DNA of 64,000 bases from Glycomyces amatae (GTDB lineage Bacteria; Actinomycetota; Actinomycetes; Mycobacteriales; Micromonosporaceae). The position numbers and the translations under genes were made by a program. The notes under the pieces were generated by a model. That model had not been told where the DNA came from and did no database searches. It saw only the letters and a list, made by a program, of their open reading frames with translations. Every line of letters starts with the position of its first letter. Position 1 is the stretch's first letter. Positions 53,975 to 62,495 of this stretch are shown piece by piece. The stretch lies in assembly GCF_020991375.1 (NCBI RefSeq), contig NZ_JAJLQZ010000002.1, positions 248,001 through 312,000 on the forward strand, given 5' to 3'.

Positions 53975-56010
53975 GACGTGAACTCCGCTATGCCGCATCG
54001 GGACTGCGGCCCCGGGCCGTGGCCCGGCTGCTGGCCTGGTCGGTTCCCGAGACACTGCCCACCGCCGTCTTCGGGCTCCTGGTGGCCCGGGCCGTCGACG
54101 ACGGCTTCCTGGCCGGACGGCCCTGGACCGGCGCCGCGTGGCTCGCCGGGCTGCTCCTGGCCGCCGTGGTCGGCGCGCTCGGGTCCCGCCAGGTCTACGC
54201 CGGGCTCGGCGCGGTGGTCGAGCCGTTCCGCGACCGCCTCGTGCGGCGCGTCATCGGCCGCGCCCTCACCGGCGCGGTCGCCGGGCGGCCCGAGTCCGGG
54301 GCGCTGTCGCTGCTGACCCGCCAGGTCGAGATCGCCCGCGACGCCTACGCGGGCGCGGTCCTGTCGATCCGGGGCTGCCTGGTCGCCTCCATCGGCGTCA
54401 CGATCGGCCTCCTCACCCTCGACTGGCGCCTCGCCCTCCTCGTCCTGCCCCTGTTCGCCTTGGGGCTCTTGGCGTTCGCGTCGACGCTCGGCTACGCGGC
54501 CGACCGCCAGCGCCAAGCCGCCGCGGCCGACGCCGCGCTCACCGACCGGGCCGGGGAGGTCGTCCGGGCCGCCGGGGACCTCGCCGCCTGCGGCGGCGAA
54601 GCGCACGGCGCGGCGCTCGTGGCGGCCCCGATCAGCGCGCAGGCCGCAGCGGAGCGGGCGCTGGCGCGGGCCGCGGCGCTGCGGTCGCTGTGCTTCGCGG
54701 TCGGCGGCTGGCTGCCGCTGCTCGCGATCCTGGCCGCCGCGCCCGCGCTGGTCGACGGCGGCGTGACCGCCGGTGCGATCACCGGCGCGCTGTTCTACGT
54801 CCTCACCGGACTCCAGCCGGCGCTCACCGCGCTGGTCTCCGGGCTCGGCGGCAGCGGCCTGCGCCTGTACGTCGCGCTGAGCCGCATCCTGGACCAGGAC
54901 GAAGCGGCGCCTCAGACAGGACGTTCCGGGCCCGGTCCGACGGCACCGGCGCGGCCGAGGCGTTCACCGAAGCCCTCGCAGGGGCCGGCGCCCGCAGTGC
55001 GCCCACCTGCCGCACCTCAAGCGGCGGCCCCGGGGCCTGCGATGGCGCATCCCGAGTCCGGACCGGCAGCGGTACCAGCGCCCCCGGAGCGATCGCCGAA
55101 GCCCCCGCAGGGTCCCGCGCTCGCAGTGCGTCCACCTGCCGCTTCGCAGACAGCGAACCCGAGACCGGCTCCCGCCGCCGAGACCGCGGCGCCGGGGCTC
55201 ACGGCGGTTCCCGGACCGGGGCTCCCGGACCGACCGGCCTTCGCAGCCGGTCCGGCACTGCCACCCGCCGTTCCGCCGGCGCCGCTGCTGTCGGCGCGCG
55301 GCCTGACCTTCGCCTACGGTCCCCACGCCGCGCCCGCGGTCCAGGATCTGGACATGGCCGTCGAGCCCGGCGACCACCTGGCCGTCATCGGCCCCAGCGG
55401 GGTCGGCAAGTCCACGCTGGCCGCACTGCTGTGCGGGACCCTGCGCCCCGACGCGGGAACGGTCGCCTACGGCGGGGCCGACGCCGCCCGCCTCTCGGCC
55501 CGGGACCTCGCGCGGCGGCGGGTGCTCATCCCTCAGGAGTCCTATGTGTTCACCGGCAGTGTCCGCGCGAACCTCGCGTACCTGCGCCCCGGGGCCGACG
55601 ACGCGGCGGTCCTCGCGTCGGCGGCGGCGGTCGGCGCCGCCGGGCTCGTCGAGCGGCTCGGCGGGCTCGACGCCGAGGCGGCGCCCGGGCGGCTCTCGGC
55701 CGGGGAGCGCCAGCTCCTGGCGCTCGCCCGCGCGCACCTGTCCCCCGCGCCGATCGCGATCCTCGACGAGGCCGCCTCGCATCTCGACCCGGCCGCCGAG
55801 CGGTGCGCCGAGGCCGCGTTCCGCGCCCGCGGCACGCTCGTCGTGATCGCGCACCGGCCCGGCTCGGCCCTGCGCGCCGATCGGATCATGGTCCTGGACG
55901 GGCACGGCGCGGTCGTCGGCGACCGCGACCGCCTGCGGGAGGAGTCGGCGCTGTTCCGGGAGTTCCTCGCTCGCTGGGGGGACGCCGCTCAGATCCAGCC
56001 GGCCTCCTGA
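53971..56010 (+). CDS. ABC exporter half-transporter with long Pro-rich linker
   Basis: 679 residues from a TTG. Transmembrane domain about 1-300; ATPase domain about 440-679 with Walker A 'GPSGVGKSTL', Q-loop 'LIPQESYVFTGSVRANL', signature 'LSAGERQLLALARAH', Walker B 'IAILDEAASHLD' and H-loop 'VIAHRPGS'. Between them lies a ~130-residue Pro/Ala-rich linker (about 305-435) containing an imperfect repeat: 'RRSPKPSQGPAPAVRPPAA' and 'ERSPKPPQGPALAVRPPAA'. Such a linker is absent from ordinary exporters (about 560-600 residues). It has the canonical Glu in Walker B, so it is the active partner of the first half-transporter. Its end overlaps the antisense regulator by 22 bp. Confidence 0.9.
   Translation: MRRELRYAASGLRPRAVARLLAWSVPETLPTAVFGLLVARAVDDGFLAGRPWTGAAWLAGLLLAAVVGALGSRQVYAGLGAVVEPFRDRLVRRVIGRALTGAVAGRPESGALSLLTRQVEIARDAYAGAVLSIRGCLVASIGVTIGLLTLDWRLALLVLPLFALGLLAFASTLGYAADRQRQAAAADAALTDRAGEVVRAAGDLAACGGEAHGAALVAAPISAQAAAERALARAAALRSLCFAVGGWLPLLAILAAAPALVDGGVTAGAITGALFYVLTGLQPALTALVSGLGGSGLRLYVALSRILDQDEAAPQTGRSGPGPTAPARPRRSPKPSQGPAPAVRPPAAPQAAAPGPAMAHPESGPAAVPAPPERSPKPPQGPALAVRPPAASQTANPRPAPAAETAAPGLTAVPGPGLPDRPAFAAGPALPPAVPPAPLLSARGLTFAYGPHAAPAVQDLDMAVEPGDHLAVIGPSGVGKSTLAALLCGTLRPDAGTVAYGGADAARLSARDLARRRVLIPQESYVFTGSVRANLAYLRPGADDAAVLASAAAVGAAGLVERLGGLDAEAAPGRLSAGERQLLALARAHLSPAPIAILDEAASHLDPAAERCAEAAFRARGTLVVIAHRPGSALRADRIMVLDGHGAVVGDRDRLREESALFREFLARWGDAAQIQPAS
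54958..55150 (+). repeat. Imperfect direct repeat encoding the exporter's Pro-rich linker
   Basis: Two ~65-bp blocks, starting near 54961 and 55090, share CCGAAGCC...CGCAG and GCAGTGCG.CCACCTGCCGC. They are in frame and encode the repeated linker motif, which suggests growth by duplication. Confidence 0.7.
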
Positions 56011-56591
56011 GCGATGCGGATCGCGTCGATGCGGCTGCGCGCCCCGGCCTTGTGGATCGCGTTCGACAGGTAGTTGCGCACCGTCCCGACCCCGAGGTAG
56101 AGCTTGTCGGCGATCTCGCGGGTGGTCGCGCCGGTGACGACGAGGCCGAGGACCTCCTGCTCGCGCGGGGTCAGCGGGTTGGCCTTGGCCTTGAGGGCGG
56201 CGAGCCCGACCCGGGCGTCGAGGACGGCCTCGCCGCGGGCGAGGCGGTGGATCGCCTCCACGAGGCCCTCGAAGGTCGTGTCGGTGGTCGTGACGCCGAC
56301 GCGCGGCGCCAGCCGGGCCAGCTCGGAAAGCGGGCAGGCCGGGCGGGCCGGGTCGACGAGCAGCAGCACCCCCGTCTCCGGCAGCGCGGCGCACAGCGCC
56401 GCCATGCTCTCGGGGGGCAGTAAGGCGCCCTCGTGGACGAGGAGGTCCGGCCGCGTCCGGTGGACGGCGGCGATCACGTCCTCGTCGCGGTCGAGGTCGG
56501 CGACCACCGTGATGCCATGGGCCCTGTCGAGGCCGCACGCGAGCGCGGTCCGCCAGAGGCACTGGTCGTGTTTGAGGAGAACCCGGATCAT
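55989..56591 (-). CDS. LuxR-type regulator with atypical receiver domain
   Basis: 200 residues. The C-terminal helix-turn-helix is standard ('LTPREQEVLGLVVTGATTRE' then 'GVGTVRNYLSNAIHKAGA'). The N-terminal receiver is degenerate: the acid pair reads 'LLKHDQCLW' and the phospho-Asp place in 'RPDLLVHEGALLP' is Glu. It therefore probably does not respond to phosphorylation; Glu may mimic the active state. It lies antisense to the exporter end, where RamR/AmfR regulators of class III clusters are often found, and is the likely pathway activator. Confidence 0.85.
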   Translation of the reverse strand: MIRVLLKHDQCLWRTALACGLDRAHGITVVADLDRDEDVIAAVHRTRPDLLVHEGALLPPESMAALCAALPETGVLLLVDPARPACPLSELARLAPRVGVTTTDTTFEGLVEAIHRLARGEAVLDARVGLAALKAKANPLTPREQEVLGLVVTGATTREIADKLYLGVGTVRNYLSNAIHKAGARSRIDAIRIAQEAGWI

Positions 56592-56825
56592 CGGTACCCA
56601 TCCGCTTGCGGTGCACGGTCATCCGGCGAAGCCCCCACCGCTTCGCCCCGTATTCGGTTCGTCCCCCCTACCGCATCGAGGGTACCGGTCCCAAAGGAGA
56701 CTAAACACTGAGGAATGAGTCTGATCACCGACAAATCGACACCCGGTGATCTTTCGGTTCAAAGTCCTTGGCGCGCAAGGCGATAGCGGTCGGCGGGGCT
56801 CGACCGGCGGGCCGGGCCCCGCCGT

Positions 56826-57554
56826 TCACACCGCACGGGTCTCGTCCGGGCCGTCTCCGGCGCCGGTCTCGGCGGCGGCCGGGGCCGCCTCAGGAGCCGC
56901 CTCAGCGGTCGCGGCGGACTCGAGGAGCCCGGAGGCGGGCGCCTCGGCCGCCGCCGCGGCGTCCTCCGCGACGCGGTTGCGCTGCCAGCGCTTGGCGAAC
57001 CAGCCGAGGACGACGCCGACGGCCAGGACCGTGACGACCGAGCCGATCATCGACTCCCAGCCCGGGCCCGCGATCCACACGATGAGCAGCCCGAGCCCGA
57101 CCGTGTACACCGCCCACAGCGCCCCGCCGAGGGCGGCCATGCGCGCGTAGGGGGCGCGGGTCGCCCCGGCGGCGATCCACGCGAGCGTGGTGCGCCCGGC
57201 GGGCAGGAACCGCGCCACCATGGTCGTCCGGTAGGGGTGGTCGACGATGGTGCGCTGGAGCAGGCCCTCGAGTTTGACCACGGTGCGCCGCACCACGCGG
57301 TCGGCGGGCCCGGCGACCGCGCGCGGGGCCCGGCGGCGCAGTCCGGCGCGGATCGCGCGGAAGACCCGGTAGCCGAGGAACTCGCCGAGCCACGAGGAGC
57401 CGGCCGCGCCGACGAGCAGCACGCCGACCAGGAGGGGGTTGCCGAACACGAGCCCGACCATCGCGGTCACCAGCGTCGCGCTCGGCAGCATCGGGAGGTA
57501 GAAGTCGGCCAACACCATGCCGATGAGGATGAGCATCGCCCAGAAGAAGACCAT
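56826..57554 (-). CDS. VTT/DedA-family membrane protein
   Basis: 242 residues. 'VLADFYLPMLPSATLVTAMV', 'SSWLGEFLGYRVFR' and 'TTMVARFLPAGRTTLAWIAA' mark the family; the C-terminal ~45 residues are an Ala/Glu-rich tail. It is the paralogue of the gene at 360-929. It follows the MMPL transporter by 69 bp on the same strand and may be in the same TetR-controlled operon. Role in lipid handling inferred from family. Confidence 0.85.
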   Translation of the reverse strand: MVFFWAMLILIGMVLADFYLPMLPSATLVTAMVGLVFGNPLLVGVLLVGAAGSSWLGEFLGYRVFRAIRAGLRRRAPRAVAGPADRVVRRTVVKLEGLLQRTIVDHPYRTTMVARFLPAGRTTLAWIAAGATRAPYARMAALGGALWAVYTVGLGLLIVWIAGPGWESMIGSVVTVLAVGVVLGWFAKRWQRNRVAEDAAAAAEAPASGLLESAATAEAAPEAAPAAAETGAGDGPDETRAV

Positions 57555-57623
57555 GGGGTCCCCCGTTCGCCGAACCCTCGGGGACCCGGGCCGGGGGTGG
57601 GCCCGGGTCCCTGGGGGCTTCGG

Positions 57624-59864
57624 CTACTTGGACGCTCCGACGAGCTCGCGCTCGTCCTCGGGGGCGTCCTGGGCGAGGTGCTTCTGGAGCTTCTCCCCCT
57701 CGACGTCGACGTTCGGCAGGATCCGGTCGAGCCACTTGGGGAGCCACCAGGCGGCGCGGCCCAGGAGGGCCATGACCGCCGGGATGATCGCCATGCGCAC
57801 GACGAAGGCGTCGAAGATGACGGCCGCGGCCAGCGCGAAGCCCATCGAGGCGATGAGCGACTCGGAGCTGAAGATGAACGCGGCGAACACGCTGATCATG
57901 ATGAGCGCGGCGGCGACCACGACGCGGGAGGAGTGGCCGTAGCCCTCGGCGATCGCGGTCTTCGGGTCGGCGCCGTGCACGTAGGCCTCGCGGACGCGGG
58001 TGACCAGGAAGATCTGGTAGTCCATCGCGAGGCCGAACACGAGCCCGATCATGAGGATCGGCATCATCGACATGATCGGCCCGGGCTGGTCGACGTTGAA
58101 CAGCTCGGAGGCCCAGCCCCACTGGAAGACCGCCACGAGCGCGCCGAGCGCGGCGAACACGCTGAGCATGAACCCGAGGGTCGCCGTCAGCGGCACCAGG
58201 ATCGAGCGGAACACCAGCAGCAGGATCAGCGCGGCGAGGCCGACGACGATGAGCATGTACGGCAGCAGCGCGTCGTTGAGGTTGTCGGAGATGTCGATGT
58301 TCAGCGCGGTCGCGCCGGTGACGGCCCAGTCGGCGCCGGTGTCGTCGGCGAGGACGTCGCGGATGTCGTGGACGAGCTGGTTGGTGGCCTCGTCGGCGGG
58401 CGCGGTCTCGGGGATCACCGTGACCATGAGCGTGTCGCCGGCCTCGTTCGGGAGGGCCTGGCCGACCACGGCGATGCCGTCGAGCGCGTTGAGGTCGTCG
58501 GTGACCTGCTGGGCGGCGGCGACCGGGTCGGCGCCCTCGTCGAGGTCGCCGACGATCATGAGCTGGCCGTTGAAGCCCGCGCCGAAGCCCTCGGAGATGA
58601 GGTCGTAGGCCTGGCGCTGGCTCGACTCCTCGGACATGGACCCGCCGTCGGGCAGGCCCAGTTCGAGGTCGGTGGCCGGGTAGGCGAGCACGCCCAGGCC
58701 CACGACGCCGACCAGGGCGACCAGGATCGGGTGGCGGGAGACGAACGCGCCCCAGCGCTTGCCGCCGTTGGGCTTGGAGTCGTGGCCGCCCGCGGCGATG
58801 CGGCGGCGCTGGCGGCCGGTGAAGATCCGCTTCCCGGCGAAGCCGGCGAACGCCGGGAGCAGGGTCACGGCGATGAGGACCGCGATGAGGACGGTGACGG
58901 CGGCGGCCGCGGCCATCTCGGTGAGGAACGGGATGTTGACGACCGCCAGGCCCAGGAGGGCGACGATGACGGTGAGGCCGGCGAAGAACACGGCGGAGCC
59001 GGCGGTGCCGACGGCGCGGCCCATGGCCTCGGCGCGGGCCTGCCGGTCCTCGACGCGGCCGTCGGCGGCGAGCTCGTTGCGGTAGCGCGAGAGGATGAAC
59101 AGCGCGTAGTCGATGCCGACGGCGAGGCCGATCATCGAGGCGAGGATGCCGGTGGAGTCGCTGACGTTCATGAACGAGGTGGCGGCGGTGATGCCGAGGG
59201 TCGTGAGCATGACGCCCAGGACCGCGGTGATGATCGGCAGTCCGGCGGCCAGGAGCGCGCCGAAGGTGATGATGAGGACGACGAGGGCGACGCCGATGCC
59301 GATGAGCTCGGTGGCGCCGGTGTGCGGGATCTCCTGGAGCACGTCGCCGCTGACCTCGACGCGGACGCCCTGGTCCTCGGTGTCGGCGATGGCGTCCTCG
59401 AGGTAGGCGACCGTGTCGTCGTCGAGCTCCATGCCGGGCTCGGTGTAGGTCACCTGCATGACGCCGATGGTCTGGTCCTCGGCGGAGAGCATCCCGATGG
59501 GGTTGCCCGCCTCGTCGGTCGCGAGGGGGCTGGTGACGCCCGCGATCTGCGGGGAGTCGGCCATGACGGCGGTGAGGCCGTCGATCACGGCGGCGTTGGC
59601 CTCGCTGGTGAGCGGTTCGCCGTTGGTCGACTCGAAGACGATCTGGGCGGTGCCGCCGTCGGCGTTCATCTGCGGGAAGCGGTCCTCGAGGAGGTCGAAG
59701 GCCTCCTGCGATTCGGTGCCGGGGAGGACGAATTCGGGGTTCGTCTCCTGCTGGAGGGCGGTGGCTGCGGCGCCGACGCCGCCGATGACGAGGATCCACA
59801 CGGCGAGGACGAGCCATCGCAGGCGGTAGGACCCTCTGCCGAGACGGTAGAGGAAGGTGGCCAA
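57624..59864 (-). CDS. MMPL-family RND transporter
   Basis: 746 residues from TTG 59864, with GGAG 9 nt upstream and the family start 'MATFLYRLGRGSYRLRWL'. Two halves, each with one helix, a large extracytoplasmic loop and five helices; 'LVFGLAMDYQIFLVTRVREA' near residue 590 and 'GLAVGIDYALFILSRYRNEL' near 265 are the paired Asp-Tyr proton-relay motifs of MmpL proteins. It probably exports lipids or amphipathic compounds. It is downstream of a TetR gene on the same strand, with a palindrome just before the start. Confidence 0.92.
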   Translation of the reverse strand: MATFLYRLGRGSYRLRWLVLAVWILVIGGVGAAATALQQETNPEFVLPGTESQEAFDLLEDRFPQMNADGGTAQIVFESTNGEPLTSEANAAVIDGLTAVMADSPQIAGVTSPLATDEAGNPIGMLSAEDQTIGVMQVTYTEPGMELDDDTVAYLEDAIADTEDQGVRVEVSGDVLQEIPHTGATELIGIGVALVVLIITFGALLAAGLPIITAVLGVMLTTLGITAATSFMNVSDSTGILASMIGLAVGIDYALFILSRYRNELAADGRVEDRQARAEAMGRAVGTAGSAVFFAGLTVIVALLGLAVVNIPFLTEMAAAAAVTVLIAVLIAVTLLPAFAGFAGKRIFTGRQRRRIAAGGHDSKPNGGKRWGAFVSRHPILVALVGVVGLGVLAYPATDLELGLPDGGSMSEESSQRQAYDLISEGFGAGFNGQLMIVGDLDEGADPVAAAQQVTDDLNALDGIAVVGQALPNEAGDTLMVTVIPETAPADEATNQLVHDIRDVLADDTGADWAVTGATALNIDISDNLNDALLPYMLIVVGLAALILLLVFRSILVPLTATLGFMLSVFAALGALVAVFQWGWASELFNVDQPGPIMSMMPILMIGLVFGLAMDYQIFLVTRVREAYVHGADPKTAIAEGYGHSSRVVVAAALIMISVFAAFIFSSESLIASMGFALAAAVIFDAFVVRMAIIPAVMALLGRAAWWLPKWLDRILPNVDVEGEKLQKHLAQDAPEDERELVGASK

Positions 59865-59875
59865 GGTCGGGTGCT

Positions 59876-59891
59876 CCAATCGGATGATTGG
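59876..59891. promoter_or_regulatory. Operator palindrome before the MMPL gene
   Basis: CCAATC-GGAT-GATTGG, a 6-4-6 palindrome immediately upstream of the MMPL ribosome-binding site and about 120 bp after the TetR stop. A TetR-binding site is the natural reading. Confidence 0.6.
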
Positions 59892-60014
59892 CCGGTCCCG
59901 CCCGCCTGCGCAGGGGCGCAGTGGGTGTGCGGCGGGACCGGTCGGGTGGTGTTCGCCGTCGGCGTTGACGGCGCTGGGTTTCCTGGTGCGTCTGTTCAGT
60001 TGTGCGCTAGGGGG

Positions 60015-60626
60015 TCAGGCGCCGGGCGCGGGCGGCCGGGTGACGCCGCGTTCGAAGACGGCGAAGCCCTCGGTGATGACCTCGGCGAGAGTCCGGCCTT
60101 CGGGGTCGGCGAGCCAGTGCTCGGTGCAGGTCTTGATGGTGACCAGCGCGCCGCCGAGGAGCAGGCGCGGGTACAGGTCGTCGGGGCCGCAGCCGGTGGC
60201 TTCGGCGACGATGTCGATCGCCTCGGCGAACAGCTCCAGGAACTGGCCCGACTGCTCCTTGATGAGCGCGGGCGAGGTGTGGACGAGCTCTTCGCGGCAG
60301 CGCATGAGGTCGATGTCGAGGCGGTCGAGGTTCATGCCGATGGCGCCGTCGCGGAGGGCGTCCCAGATCGGCTGGTGCCGGGCGCGCTCGCGGAGGTCGG
60401 CGACCAGGACGGCGGTGGTCTGGTGGAAGTCGTAGAGGAGCGCGGCTTCCTTGGAGGGGAAGTAGTTGTGGAAGGTGCGGGTCGAGACGCCGGCCCGGGC
60501 GGCGATCTCGTCGGCGGTGACCGCCTCGATCCCGCCCTTCTCGACCGCCAGGCGCAGCGCGGCCTCGCCGAGGGCCGCCTTGGTGGCGGCCTTCTTGCGT
60601 TCGCGGAGCCCGGTCGGTTCGGCCAT
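60015..60626 (-). CDS. TetR-family transcriptional regulator
   Basis: 203 residues. The helix-turn-helix region 'VTADEIAARAGVSTRTFHNY' continues 'FPSKEAALL', the classic TetR pattern. The C-terminal domain is helical with Cys and His residues ('LDIDLMRCREELVHTSPAL', 'TIKTCTEHW'). It lies upstream of and parallel to the MMPL transporter and presumably represses it; the ligand is unknown. Confidence 0.9.
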   Translation of the reverse strand: MAEPTGLRERKKAATKAALGEAALRLAVEKGGIEAVTADEIAARAGVSTRTFHNYFPSKEAALLYDFHQTTAVLVADLRERARHQPIWDALRDGAIGMNLDRLDIDLMRCREELVHTSPALIKEQSGQFLELFAEAIDIVAEATGCGPDDLYPRLLLGGALVTIKTCTEHWLADPEGRTLAEVITEGFAVFERGVTRPPAPGA

Positions 60627-60698
60627 ACCGGCAACCCTAGACGGGGTTGCCGGTGTTCACAACATGCCGGGAAAGAAATTTTGCAGACTGTGCAGTTT

Positions 60699-61727
60699 TC
60701 AGGAGAGGGGTGCCACGCAAGTGACGCCGGGCACGGACCACTCCGTCACCGGTTCGGCCTCCCCGGTCGGGTCGACGCGGGTGACCGCCCCGGTGTGCTG
60801 GCAGGCCACGAGCAGGGTGCCGTCGCCGGTGAGCACCGCGTCGCGCGGCCAGGCGGCGCCGACCGGGACCGAGCGCACGAGCGAGCCGTCGACCGGGTCG
60901 ACCGCGACGAGCTGGTCGCTGCCGCGGACGGTGATGTACACCAGGCCCCGCTCGGGGTCGGGGACGACGGCGGCCGGGGCCGGACGCGGCGCGTCCTCCT
61001 CCAGGCCGATGTCGGGCATCTCGGCGTAGTCGGCGACCCCGTCGCCGGGCAGGGGCACGGCGGGCCCGAACGAGAACGTCGCCGAGCGCTCGTCGAAGGA
61101 GCCCACGGCCACGGCGTTCGCCAGCTCCCCCGCGACGGTCGCGCGGTCCCCCACGAAGGCGAGGTGGCGCGGGCCGAAGCCGGGCTCGAGCGCGGTGGTC
61201 GCGGCCGGGGTGAGCGCGCCGTCCTCGCCGAGGTCGAAGGCGTGGATGCGGTCGCTGCCGAGGTCGACGACCAGGACGCGCCCCTGGCGGCACACCACCT
61301 GGTGCGCGTGCGGACCGGACTGGCGGTCGGGGTCGGGGCCGGAGCCTGAGAGTTCGAACACATGGGCGGCGGGGCCGAGCCGGCCGTCCTCGCCGATCGG
61401 CAGCACCGCGACGGACGCGCCGGCGCCGTCGGGGGCGCCGTAGTTGGCGACCAGCAGCCAGCGCCCGCTCGGGTCGACCGTGGCGTGGCAGGGGTTGTTC
61501 CCGCCGGTGGACTGGCCCTGGCCGACGCGCTCGAGCGCGAAGTCCTCGCCCAGGCGCCAGGCCCCGGCGAAGCCCGGCTCGGTCTCGGTGAGGGTGTAGA
61601 CCGCTTCGGGCCCGACGTGGACCCACGAGGGGTTGACCACGGCCGCCGCGTCGCCGAGCCCGTCGGGGCCGGCCACGACCAGACCGGGGCCGCCTTCAGT
61701 CGTGTAGTCGCCAAGGAGGTACCGCAT
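60699..61727 (-). CDS. Lactonase-fold seven-bladed propeller protein (6-phosphogluconolactonase-like)
   Basis: 342 residues from ATG 61727. 'GNNPCHATVDPSGRWLLVAN' and 'SGPHAHQVVC' with 'GFGPRHLAFVGD' and 'GLVYITVRGSDQLVAVDP' are the blade motifs of the lactonase (Pgl/YbhE) family, where the His/Glu/Arg cluster forms the active site. It may hydrolyse a sugar lactone. No pentose-phosphate genes are beside it. A TAGGAT box 7 nt before the ATG suggests a leaderless message. Divergent from msrB. Confidence 0.88.
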   Translation of the reverse strand: MRYLLGDYTTEGGPGLVVAGPDGLGDAAAVVNPSWVHVGPEAVYTLTETEPGFAGAWRLGEDFALERVGQGQSTGGNNPCHATVDPSGRWLLVANYGAPDGAGASVAVLPIGEDGRLGPAAHVFELSGSGPDPDRQSGPHAHQVVCRQGRVLVVDLGSDRIHAFDLGEDGALTPAATTALEPGFGPRHLAFVGDRATVAGELANAVAVGSFDERSATFSFGPAVPLPGDGVADYAEMPDIGLEEDAPRPAPAAVVPDPERGLVYITVRGSDQLVAVDPVDGSLVRSVPVGAAWPRDAVLTGDGTLLVACQHTGAVTRVDPTGEAEPVTEWSVPGVTCVAPLS

Positions 61728-61930
61728 GGGCTGAATCCTAGATGAGCGGTCGCCGGTTGCGGAGGTCCGCAGTGCCGGAGGATGTTTTTCCGCTCCCGCG
61801 GCGGCCGGACGCCCGCCCGCCGAGAGCGGTGAGCGGAGGCCCGGCGGCGAAGGGGGCGGGAGAAGGACCGGGCGATGCTCCGGCGCGACCGGCGGCCGCC
61901 CGCGAGGCGGACGATGCGCCGTCGGGCTCC

Positions 61931-61936
61931 TACACT
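61931..61936 (+). promoter_or_regulatory. -10 box of probable leaderless msrB promoter
   Basis: TACACT ends 7 nt before ATG 61944. Confidence 0.5.
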
Positions 61937-61943
61937 GGAGCGC

Positions 61944-62357
61944 ATGGGTGCGAATGGCATGAGCGAGGAACAGTGGCGCGAGAAGCTCACCCGCGACGAG
62001 TACCGGGTGCTGCGCGAGGGCGGCACGGAGGCGCCGTGGACGGGCGAGTACGTCGATGAGAAGCGCCGGGGCGTGTACCGGTGCCGGGCCTGCGGGTCCG
62101 AGCTGTTCGCCTCGGACGCCAAGTTCGACTCGCGCTGCGGATGGCCCTCGTTCTGGACGCCGATGGCCGGCGACCGGGTGCGGCTGCTGGAGGACGACAG
62201 CCTCGGCATGCGCCGCACCGAGGTGCGCTGCGCGAACTGCGACTCCCACCTGGGGCACGTGTTCTACGGCGAGGGCTGGGACAACCCCGAGGACGCCCGC
62301 TTCTGCATCAACTCGATCAGCATGACCCTGGAGCCCGCGAGCGGCGACGCCGGATAG
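61944..62357 (+). CDS. msrB: Peptide methionine-R-sulfoxide reductase MsrB
   Basis: 137 residues. Two zinc CxxC pairs ('YRCRACGSELF' and 'VRCANCDSHLGHVF'), the 'DSRCGWPSFW' substrate loop and the catalytic Cys in 'ARFCINSISM' are all present. It reduces methionine-R-sulfoxide in proteins. ATG 61944 fits the leaderless promoter; ATG 61959 is a possible second start. The Cys in 'DSRCGWP' may be the resolving residue. Confidence 0.95.
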   Translation: MGANGMSEEQWREKLTRDEYRVLREGGTEAPWTGEYVDEKRRGVYRCRACGSELFASDAKFDSRCGWPSFWTPMAGDRVRLLEDDSLGMRRTEVRCANCDSHLGHVFYGEGWDNPEDARFCINSISMTLEPASGDAG

Positions 62358-62495
62358 CGGAGGGCAGGGCGGTGCACCGCCGCGACGCATGCACACGCCC
62401 GGACGCGCGCGCCGCCCGGACGCGCGCGGGTCGGTTCGCGGTTCCCTACTAAGCTCGTCCTCGACCCTTCCCCCGAGAACGAAGAGAGGCCGAGG

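Noticed and set aside
57237..61349. 1370-codon plus-strand frame across four minus-strand genes
   Set aside because: It spans several real genes and intergenic regions on the other strand and has no recognisable domain.
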